From: an uncultured Saprospiraceae bacterium
GTDB taxonomy: Bacteria > Bacteroidota > Bacteroidia > Chitinophagales > Saprospiraceae
NCBI GenBank assembly: GCA_938033975.1
Contig: CALHKJ010000534.1
Span: 1-17,124 of the forward strand
DNA: 17,124 bases
Reading direction: 5' to 3'
The stretch's first letter is position 1; every line of letters begins with the position of its first letter. Below the pieces are notes generated by a model, which was not told the DNA's origin, searched no databases, and was given only the letters and a program-made list of their open reading frames with translations. Below, piece after piece: positions 6,522 to 15,800 of this stretch. The translations under genes and the position numbers were made by a program.

Positions 6522-6560
6522 AAAAACTAAAGACCTTTAGAACATACCAAAGGTCTTTTA
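6522..6560 (-). terminator. rho-independent terminator for leftward transcription from the response regulator gene
   Basis: AAAGACCTTT (6529-6538) and AAAGGTCTTT (6549-6558) form a perfect 10-bp stem with a 10-nt loop. Read on the minus strand, the stem is followed by AG and TTTTT (6526-6522), as expected of an intrinsic terminator. It lies 240 bp beyond the regulator stop codon and would separate it from the GH5 gene. Confidence 0.65.
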
Positions 6561-6767
6561 GAATCGAGATAATCTCTTGTGCCTCTAAAAATCACTTGAA
6601 TGATTTCCAAAATAGTCACAATTGATTTCGGATATATAAGGCGTGAAACCAATTTTAGATCTTCAGAAGCGTAATACATGATTGGCTAATGATAAATTCA
6701 CTAGTTATGACTGAAGTCTTAACAAAATATAGTAAATCCACTTCAAGAGAAAACTTCTTCATTTGTT

Positions 6768-6797
6768 TTCGGTAAACTGATTAATTTTACCGGTGAC
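6768..6797. promoter_or_regulatory. candidate LytTR-type site: CGGTAAA and CGGTGAC, 21 bp apart
   Basis: CGGTAAA at 6770 and CGGTGAC at 6791 are direct repeats 21 bp apart. About 20 of 30 positions match the site at 7614-7643 in the divergent promoter. The same stretch also contains an inverted repeat, CGGTAAA (6770-6776) with TTTACCG (6786-6792), so a hairpin at the 3' end of the regulator gene is an alternative reading. It ends 3 bp from the regulator stop codon. Confidence 0.4.
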
Positions 6798-6800
6798 TGG

Positions 6801-7541
6801 TTATTTGCGTTTCCTTTTAATGACATCTAGGGACTCTAAAACCTCAGCTTTGTTATTTCTACTTACTGGGATGATATCTTTTTCAATATGAATTTCATTT
6901 TGAATGGTGTCAAATGAATCTACCTTATTTGGATTAATCAAATAACTCCGATGGCACTTTACAAAGCCAAAAGGTTTCAACTCTTCTTCCATTTCAAAAA
7001 GTCGAACTGAATTGACAAACTCACCTTCAGTGGTAAAGGTGATGGTATAATCATCATTGGCTTTCACATATCTAATGTCTGGAATATAAATTCGATGAAG
7101 TACACCCTTCTTATTAAACACCATCGTATTCTTAATTGGATACAACTTTTCTTCCCCTGTGCTCTTACTCAATTTTTTGTAGGCTTGCTCAATAGTTGAT
7201 TGCAAAGTATATTTCTGAATTGGTTTGACTAAGAAGCCAATATGATTGATCTTGGATGCCAACTCATAATTCTCATCAAGGTTGTAGCCAGTAATAAACA
7301 AAATTGGAATTCGTAGGGATTCTAATTTATTGGCTAATTCAATCCCAGTTAGACTACCTTTTATATTGATATCCATTAGAATTAAATCTGGATTTTGTTT
7401 TTCAATTATTCTTGCAGCTTTTGAAGAACTATCTGCAAGACCTAAAACAGTATAGCCTATCTCCTTAAGCATCATCTCTAGCTCGAGGCCTATAGATAAA
7501 TCATCTTCGACAATCAAAACGTTAAGAGAAAAGTTGGACAT
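6801..7541 (-). CDS. LytTR-family two-component response regulator
   Basis: A 246-residue protein with ATG at 7541. The receiver domain (about residues 6-120) has the acidic pair in VEDD (E12, D13, D14), the phospho-acceptor D57 in LILMDINI, T84 in FITGY and K106-P107 in FLVKPI. The C-terminal LytTR DNA-binding domain (about 138-243) shows IRYVKANDDYTITFTTEG, a KCHRSYLIN motif and PVSRNNKAEV, typical of this class. It is divergent from a sensor kinase gene (206 bp between), which is the likely partner. LytTR domains bind direct repeats about two helical turns apart, and sites of that geometry occur on both sides of this gene. Autoregulation is therefore plausible but not shown. Confidence 0.93.
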   Translation of the reverse strand: MSNFSLNVLIVEDDLSIGLELEMMLKEIGYTVLGLADSSSKAARIIEKQNPDLILMDINIKGSLTGIELANKLESLRIPILFITGYNLDENYELASKINHIGFLVKPIQKYTLQSTIEQAYKKLSKSTGEEKLYPIKNTMVFNKKGVLHRIYIPDIRYVKANDDYTITFTTEGEFVNSVRLFEMEEELKPFGFVKCHRSYLINPNKVDSFDTIQNEIHIEKDIIPVSRNNKAEVLESLDVIKRKRK

Positions 7542-7544
7542 AGG

Positions 7545-7563
7545 AATTGATTATTTATCAATT
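7545..7563. promoter_or_regulatory. perfect 7-bp inverted repeat immediately upstream of the response regulator start
   Basis: AATTGAT-TATTT-ATCAATT ends 3 bp from the regulator ATG (7541). It could be a small operator or a leader hairpin covering the ribosome-binding region. It is AT-rich, so the support is modest. Confidence 0.35.
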
Positions 7564-7613
7564 AGGAACAAAATCCTGAATATAAATAAGCCAAAAAACA
7601 AAGTCACTCAAAA

Positions 7614-7643
7614 TTCGGTGAACGGTATTAAATTATCGGTAAA
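7614..7643. promoter_or_regulatory. candidate LytTR operator: TCGGTGAA and TCGGTAAA, 21 bp apart
   Basis: Between the divergent regulator and kinase genes, TCGGTGAA (7615-7622) and TCGGTAAA (7636-7643) are direct repeats with a 21-bp period; a third partial copy, ACGGTATT, starts at 7622. LytTR proteins typically bind two 9-10-bp direct repeats spaced by about 11-13 bp, which gives the same period. The location between the two genes suits control of both. Assignment to this regulator is inference. Confidence 0.5.
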
Positions 7644-7747
7644 ATTGCTCAAATGCCATCAAAATTCGAAATCTTAGCAAAAACACCTAATAAATAGCAT
7701 TGAGTAATTACTTTTAGATATAAACTGATACTTCAAGAGCATAAATT

Positions 7748-9775
7748 TTGATTCAATTCCTAAAAGCGTACATTCTCTTACTTTCCATTTTGATATTTGG
7801 AAATTCTAACTTAGCTCATGCCCAAGTTGATCAAGAAATCAATTCTAAAATTGATAGCTTGAAGACCATGTTAAATCATGAAGATTCAAACAATGATGAA
7901 AAAACTCAAACATCATTAAAGCTTCTGAGAATTTACAATGATATCAATTATGATACTGCTGCCTACTATGGAAATCTAGCTTTAAATCTATCGCTTGAGG
8001 ACAACAAGGATTCCTTAGCGATTGCCACCTATTGCGAATTGGGTAATCTATTCTATTTAATGAATGATTATGATAACTGCTACAAACAAGTCAATGCAGG
8101 AATCAAACATTCAATGGATTCTGGTATTGATGTTCACCTTGGGGACTTATACAATATAAATGCTTCAGCCATGCAGGAGCAAGGTTTACTAGAAGAAGCC
8201 CTAATAAACAATTTAAAAAATAAAGATTTTTGCATAGCGAAAAAAGATAGTTTCGGATTGGCAAGGGCTTTTATAGGTCTTTCATATGTATACTATCGAA
8301 TTAAAGATTATGATAAGGTTTTTGAAAGTGCCGAGGAAGTAATTAAGATCTCAGAGGATATAGATTACACAGTTGCTCTTTTTTATGGTTACAATATGTT
8401 GGGCGGAGCATACGAAACAGTCAAGAAGCATGATGAAAGTTTGATGTACTATCACAAGGCATATGATATTGCTGATTCATTGAATTCTCCTATTCGAAAA
8501 GCAACAGCCTTGGTCAATATTGCAAGTGAAGAATCAAGAAGGACTAATTTTAATGAGGCAATAGAATCTTACACAACTGCTAAAAATATTTATGATAGAC
8601 TGGGAGACAAACGAGGAGAACATGAGGTAATTGGATCTCTTGGTGAAATGTATTTATATAAAGAAAATTTTAGAGAGGCAATTAAACTATGCAAGGAATC
8701 ATATCTCTACAGCAAAGAAAACGACTACCTATCTGAGCAAGAAGTAAATTGTGAATGTCTTTATAAAGCATACAAAAATATTGGTGATTCGAAAAATGCT
8801 TTATTCTATCATGAGAAGTACAAAATGCTGAGTGATTCTGTTTTCTCTGCTGAGAGAAAATCTGAACTCACAAATATCCAACTTACGCACCAATTCAATC
8901 AAGAAAAAGAAAGAATTGAAATTGAGCAGAAAGAGAAAGAACTTATACTGCAAAATAAAAATACTCGCTCACGTTTTGTAGCTGTACTTTTTTCTTTGAT
9001 TTCACTGATCGGTATCTTCGGATTTTTGTGGATCAGAAGAAAAAATCAATTGATTGAAAAGCAAAAAGAAAAGCTTGAAGAGATAAACAATACAAAAGAC
9101 AAACTTTTTGCAATTATTGGCCATGACCTCAAAAGACCAGCAATGGCATTGAAGGGCATCACTTCAAAAGTCAAGTACCTTCTAGATAATAAAGACTACG
9201 AACGACTAAATCAATTTGGTAATCAAATAGAAGAAAATGCAAATTCATTTAATTCCATAGTTAATAATTTACTTCATTGGGCTCTCCTTCAAAAAGATGT
9301 AATGCCCTATAATCCAAAGGAGATGTCACTAAATGACATCATAAACCACGTACTTAATGTTTATCAATCTGAAATTCAATCAAAGGAAATTTCTATAAAA
9401 GTAAATGTACCCAATGATTTAAAAATTTATTCAGATGAAGTAGCACTCAATGCAGTCTTATCAAACTTATTAGATAATGCTATCAAATTTACTGATGACA
9501 AAGGCTATATTGAAATAGAAGGAATACCAAATGGGGAAAAGACCAACATTAACATCAAAGATTCGGGCAAGGGTCTAAGCAAAACTCAACTAAAAAAGAT
9601 ATTCTCTTTGGTTAAAAACAAAACTAAAATTGGAACCAAAGGCGAACTAGGAACTGGACTAGGATTGCATCTAGTTTATGAACTTGTAAAATTAAACAAG
9701 GGAGAGATTTCAGTTTCTAGTGAAGTAGAGAAAGGGACCAAGTTCCAACTACAATTTCCAAGCAAGTTAATCTAG
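7748..9775 (+). CDS. TPR-containing sensor histidine kinase
   Basis: A 675-residue protein. The frame opens with TAA at 7742-7744 and then ATT, TTG, so no ATG is available before the signal peptide; I take TTG at 7748 as the start. Order: signal peptide (about 1-26, ending AHAQ), periplasmic TPR-like helical repeats (about 55-360; for example ALVNIASEESRRTNFNEAIESY), a coiled coil (about 370-405), a membrane span (about 409-428, VAVLFSLISLIGIFGFLW), a second coiled coil, HisKA with H459 in FAIIGHDLKRP, and HATPase with N577 in LSNLLDNAIKFT, DSGKGL (605-610) and GTGLGL (635-640). It probably senses a periplasmic signal through the TPR region and phosphorylates the divergent LytTR regulator. 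The kinase motifs appear complete. Confidence 0.92.
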   Translation: MIQFLKAYILLLSILIFGNSNLAHAQVDQEINSKIDSLKTMLNHEDSNNDEKTQTSLKLLRIYNDINYDTAAYYGNLALNLSLEDNKDSLAIATYCELGNLFYLMNDYDNCYKQVNAGIKHSMDSGIDVHLGDLYNINASAMQEQGLLEEALINNLKNKDFCIAKKDSFGLARAFIGLSYVYYRIKDYDKVFESAEEVIKISEDIDYTVALFYGYNMLGGAYETVKKHDESLMYYHKAYDIADSLNSPIRKATALVNIASEESRRTNFNEAIESYTTAKNIYDRLGDKRGEHEVIGSLGEMYLYKENFREAIKLCKESYLYSKENDYLSEQEVNCECLYKAYKNIGDSKNALFYHEKYKMLSDSVFSAERKSELTNIQLTHQFNQEKERIEIEQKEKELILQNKNTRSRFVAVLFSLISLIGIFGFLWIRRKNQLIEKQKEKLEEINNTKDKLFAIIGHDLKRPAMALKGITSKVKYLLDNKDYERLNQFGNQIEENANSFNSIVNNLLHWALLQKDVMPYNPKEMSLNDIINHVLNVYQSEIQSKEISIKVNVPNDLKIYSDEVALNAVLSNLLDNAIKFTDDKGYIEIEGIPNGEKTNINIKDSGKGLSKTQLKKIFSLVKNKTKIGTKGELGTGLGLHLVYELVKLNKGEISVSSEVEKGTKFQLQFPSKLI

Positions 9776-9794
9776 GATCATTTCTTTTGTAAGC

Positions 9795-9815
9795 TTCAAA
9801 TGAAACCTCTTTGAA
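9795..9815. terminator. weak hairpin between the convergent kinase and surface-protein genes
   Basis: TTCAAA (9795-9800) and TTTGAA (9810-9815) form a 6-bp stem with a 9-nt loop in the 48-bp convergent gap. It could serve as a bidirectional terminator, but the stem is short and all but one pair on each side is A-T, so the support is weak. Confidence 0.25.
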
Positions 9816-9823
9816 ACCAATCA

Positions 9824-12800
9824 TTATCTAATGAGAGTTAAATCTCCTGTAGTTATCATCTGTTCTTGCCAAACGGTTCTAAACTTTGCTAAATAAGTAT
9901 ACACTCCTTGCTCAGCAGGTTCTCCTCTAAAGTTTCCGTCCCATCCCCAATTTGGATCATTTGGTTGTTGATCATAAGCAGAAAATACCAATTCACCCCA
10001 ACGATCGAATATATAAAACTCCTCTACTTCTTCTACGTTTTCATCAGCGAAGAATTCAGAAGTATTATTATCAACTTCTTCGGGAGTAAAAATGTTTGGA
10101 ATAAAAATATTTACTTCTTTTAGGACGTCTACTCTAATTTCTGTTTCCAAAATGCAACCCTTTTCATCTTGAATCTCTAAATTATATACCGTTGACTCAA
10201 GAGGTGAAAGAGTCAAATCAAAACACATATTACATGACAATCCTTCTTCTGTAGACCAAGTCCACTCTACAATTTCATTGAAACCTAGATTTGAAAACAA
10301 GGTTGAATTTCCTTCTTCGCCATAATTTATTTCTATAAATGAAGGTTCCGCATACAATTCATTAATGCTTCCTTCTTCAATTGCAAAGTCAAATTCAAAA
10401 TCACAACCATTATCATCAATGGCAATAAAAATATAATCACCTGCAGTAAGTCCATCATACGAATTGACAGGATTGCCTAAACTATCAAGCAAGGAATAAT
10501 TATATGGTTCAGCACCTCCTATAGTCTGTAGAATTTCTATAGAACCAAGATCGCCAATACAAGGTGGTTGGTTGATTAAAATATCCACAACAGGGAGATC
10601 TTGATTTGGTATAATCTCAATACTATCTAATACAGTACACCCATTAAAGGTATTTACTACATTAATGTAATAGGTTCCCAATTCTGAAACAGTGATTTCA
10701 CTTTCTGTTCCAATGGTTTCATTCATGAAAGTCCATTCTAAATCGAGCAAAGCAAGATCCGTATCGCTTTGTAGAACGAAGGTTTCTGTATCGAAGTCAC
10801 AATTGGCCATGATATTAGCTCCTAAGTTTATTTCTGGAATTTCACTAATATCTTCTAACTGAACTGTGTCTTGATTTTCGCAACCATTTACAGGATCAAA
10901 AGAAATAAGAATGTATTGACCTGCCTCACTAGCATTCTCTAAGATTAATGAATTATCATTTGAAATGATTGTTCCATCTGGACCAATCCAAGTATGAATT
11001 ATGTCATCACTAGTAAAGGAGTTTGAGGCATCAATGACTGAGATCTCATTAATACAATCTATTGGTTCTGGTTCCTCAAGCTCAATTGGAGGATACTGCT
11101 CGAAATCGTCTATCAAAATCGTGTTGGTTTCAAAACAACCTGTAATGGTATCAAGGGCTGTAAGTACAAACTCTTGTGGGTCGAAGACTAGAACTTGTAA
11201 TCCAGAAGTAACATCATCTTCGAATGCCCAAGTATATATTACGTTCTCTTGAGGATCAGTCGACAATAATATTTCTGTTATAATACAGTCAAAAGTGCTC
11301 GTCGGTTCTGCGTAAATGACTGCTTCAATTTCATTGCTAATGTCCTCGACAGTTACACTTGAGAAATCGCTGCAATTCAATATAAGATCTGTAACTACTA
11401 CTGTATAGACACCTGCACTACTTACTTCAATAATCTCATCTGTTCCTATAATGTTTTGGTTTTCATCCAACCATTCGATGCTGAAGTCTGATCCGGAAGA
11501 ATTGTTAGTTGAGCCAATACTCACTACAGGATAATCACAATCAATAATTGCAGGAGGACCTGCATCTGCATTTGCTTCACAATTACAATCAGGAGGACTT
11601 GCTTCTAATGTTTCTTCACAAGAACCATCGACACTTTCAACAGTTATTGTGATTGAATTATTTATATCAATTGGACCAATAATAAATCTATCAAAATCTG
11701 TTTCTTCAATATCAGATTCAGGTATAGTACTTATTAATGCACTACTTGATATTATTTCAACAAAATATTCTGTCAGATTATCTGAACAATCAATATTCAG
11801 TAGCGTAATTTCTGGGTTTTCATACTCACTGACATTATACATTGCAAGGTCCGTGCACCCAAGCTGATCAGTGACTGTTAATGTATAAGTTCCAGCTTGA
11901 GCTACTTCAATGCTGGAAGAATTTTCTCCAGTACTCCATTCATATCCATCAAATCCATCTTCTCCTATTAGGAATGTCTTTGCTCCCGGACAAATTGATA
12001 GTTCGTGCTGTGGAATAATTTCAGGTGCTGGTGATGCTGTAATTTCTACTTCATCTATGGCAGTGCAAGCTAAATTTGTATCCGTTACGATTAAAGTATA
12101 TATGCCCGGTTCTTCTACTTCATGGCTTGCTGTGGTGGCGATAAGCATAGACGAGTCATTAAACCACTCAAAACTAAAGTCTGCCCCTATCGATGTGTTG
12201 TTTCCTCCTAGAACAATACTTGTTTGCTCGCAGAATAATAATCCATCTGGACCAGCATCTGCAGTTGCCAAACATTCGCAATTTGGAGGAGTTACAGAAA
12301 ACTGATTTATACACGATTCTATAGCAGAACTCAAGCTTATGTTTACTGTGGTATTTAGATCAATATCGTTGATTTGATACATGCCATTCCCTAATTCCAC
12401 AATGGTAAAGATTGGATCTGAACTAATAATTTCAGCATCAGTTTCGAAACTAAAAGAATAACTTTCTAAATCAGCTGCACAACTGCTTTCGAGATTTGAG
12501 TAGGTAGCTTGGTCGATGATTTCTGTGTCAATACTTGTACTGCTCGTGCATCCATTAAGATCTGTAACCGTAACTGTATATGTTCCTGATGTGTTAGCAA
12601 TTATTTCTGAATCAGCACTTCCATTAGACCAGTTATATGAAACATAGGATTCATCTAATGAAAGCAGAGTTGATTCACCTTCACAAAATATCAAATCACC
12701 AATAATATTTGCTTCAGGTAGTGGATAGATATTTAATTCGAAAGTTCCTTCTCCAATACATCCAAATATATCGACGACAGTCAACTCATAGAAACCAGCA

Positions 12801-15800
12801 GTTTGAATTTCAATTGTTGAATCTGTAGAATTGCCTTCTGGACCAGACCATTCATAGCTTACATAATCGTTTGCAGTAGACAAAAGAGTGCTATTACCAT
12901 CACAAAGGAATGGTTCTCCTAAGATGTCAATGCTAAGAATATCTGTTTCCGATACTGCAATGCTAGAAGATGCGGTACATCCGAAAGTATCTGTAACTGT
13001 TAAGCTATATGTTCCTGCAGTAGTCACGATGATTTCGTTGCTTATTTCTCCGGTACTCCAAGCATAGTCACTAAACAATTCATTACTAGAAAGATCAGTG
13101 CTTCCTCCTGTACATATTTCTAGCAATCCATTAATCGAAACGCTTGGTTCTGGAATTAATTCCACCTCAACAACATCCTCTACCGTACAGATAAGAATTA
13201 GGTCGGTAACTATAAAAGTATATGTACCTGGATTTGACACGGTAAGCTGAAGCCCTGTGCCAAGTAAAAGACCATTTTGATCAAGCCATTGATATTCAAA
13301 ATCAGTTCCAACAGAACTCAAAGGTCCTCCTAAAATGGCGTTGAGATTATTGCAATCTAATTGTTGATCTGGTCCTGCATCTGCTATCGCACTACATGCA
13401 CAGTTTGGTGGATTTACTGTAAATTCATTTGTGCAATTTGTGATAGAATTTTCTACAAATACAGTGATTGATAAACTTGTATCGATTCCTGATATCTGAT
13501 ATTCATTGTTCCCAAGATCATCAATGGAAAGATTCAGATTGTTGCTGAAAAGATCTCCGTCAGAACTGAAAATAATATTCCATTGGGCAAGATCATCCGT
13601 ACAATCAATTTGAGAAACATTACTCATTGGTAAATCGAATGATTCAATAAATATTTCTGATGTTGAGCTACAATTATTATTATCTGTTACAGTGAGTCCA
13701 TAGCTGCCACCTGAGCTTATTTCTAGTTGTGAAAGATTGCTACCATTTGACCAACTGTATGTTTCAAATATCGTGTTTGTTGTAAGTATTCCAAGTTCAT
13801 CTGGACATAATCCATCAGGTCCATCTAATAAAACTATTGGTGGGTCAAGTACTATGATATCAATTGATCCTTCTCCTGTGCAAAGTCCAGATAGATCTGT
13901 GACAGTAAGAGTAAAGGTGCCGCTTTCATTTACTTCAATCGATTGCGTTGTCTCTCCAGTACTCCATTCATAATTTGCAAAGCCTGGACCTGCATCTAGA
14001 ATTGTGGTTTCATTTGGACAAAGATCTTGATCTCCTGTAATGTTTGGATTAAGTTGATCGTCTTCTGTGACATCAACATTTGCTTCAGATTCACAATCGT
14101 TTTGATCAGTGACAGTCACAGCATAATTTCCTTCTTGACTTACTGAAATGCTTGCACTTGTTTCTCCTGTGCTCCAAATTATAGAATTCCATTCTCCTTC
14201 AATACTCAGATTGGTTTCTGAACCAACACAATAAGATATTGAACCACTTATTTGAACTTGATCAACAATGTGTTCTTCAATAAACACAGTTGTGCTTGCT
14301 TGGCAATCATTTTCGTCAGTTACCGTAACGCTTAGTTCTCCAGGGCTATCAATTTCGATGCTAGCATCTGTGCTATTATTTGACCAAGTATAACTTGAGT
14401 AAGTGCCAAGTAACTCAAGAATTGTACTTGAGCCAGGGCAAAGAAATGGATCTCCAATTATTTCTGGAGATGGAATTGGATTTACTTCTAAAGATATTGT
14501 GGTTTCACCTGTACAACCATTCTCATCTGTAACAGTTACAGTATAATTGACCGCTTCACTGACCTCTATGGAAGCTGAAATATCGCCAGTTGACCATACT
14601 TGAGAATCGTAAGCTTGATTTAATTCAAAAATGGTGGTTTCAAATTCACAAATTTCATTAGCTCCTAATATGATTGGACTAGGTGGTGTCAATTCTTCAA
14701 TGGTAATTTCGCCAACACCTGTACAACCTGATGCATCGGATACTGTAAGCATGTAGGTCCCTTGAGTTGAGACTGTTATTTCTTGAGTACTAAAAATCCC
14801 TTCAGGACCATCCCAGTTCCAAGAATCAAAACTGCCACCGTTTAAAGTTGTTTCTTCACCAGGACAAATGAATGGATCTCCTAGGATGACTACAGTCAAA
14901 GTAGTTTCCTCGGTGACCTGAATAGAGGTATCATTGTTACAGCCATTACTATCTGTTACAGTCAAGCTGTAAAGACCCTCGCTACTAATCGATATTGTTT
15001 GGCTGGTTTCTCCTGTACTCCATTCCCATTCTTCAAAATTAGCTCCTCCATCAAGCACTGTTGACGAACCAATACAGAAAGAAGTTGAACCGCCGATAAT
15101 AGTCTCAGGTTCTGGATAGCTTTGGACTAAAATTGTTCCAGTTCCTTGACAACCGTTTTGGTCGGTTACCGTAACAAAATATTCTCCTTCGGTGCTTACT
15201 TCTATTGTATTACTGGTTTCGTTTGCAATATTCCATTCGTATGATTGGTAGATGTCTTCGATTTCTAAAATTGTTGAACTACCAATGCAAATGAATGGAT
15301 TTCCAGTTATTTCTGGGCTTGGATTTGGAGTTACTTCTAGATCAAATGAACTAGTTGCTGTACAACCATTGTCATCAGTTACTGTAACTGCATACGAGCC
15401 TGTTTGACTAATTTCTATAGTTTCCTCGTTTGATCCATCGTACCAAGTAATTAGATCATAATTTTGATCCAATTGGAGTATTGTTGTTTCGTTTTCACAA
15501 ATAAGTTCCTCGCCAATGATGTTAGGTATAGGAGGATCAAACTGAATTAATTCGATTTCACCTTCTCCTGTACAGCCAGCTGCATCGGAAACAGTAATAG
15601 AATATATTCCAGGTGTAGATACAGTAATTTGCTGAGTATCAAAGTTACCTTCAGGGCCTTCCCAATTCCAAGAGTCGAATACACCTCCATTAAAGCTTGT
15701 AGATTCGTTAGGACAAATTTCAGGATCTCCAAGAATGACAACAGTCAATGTAGTTTCTTCGGTTACCTGAATAGAAGTATCATTGGTACAGCCATTGCTG

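Noticed and set aside
11910..12305. Rightward open frames opposite the giant surface protein (such as 131 codons here, and others at 11001-11252 and 13737-13973)
   Set aside because: They run antisense to a continuous, well-supported repeat protein and consist of low-complexity Ser/Val-rich sequence that mirrors the repeated codons; no recognisable domain.
15547..15741. Other-frame reading frame within the repeat array
   Set aside because: Shadow of the repeat-coding frame in another frame.
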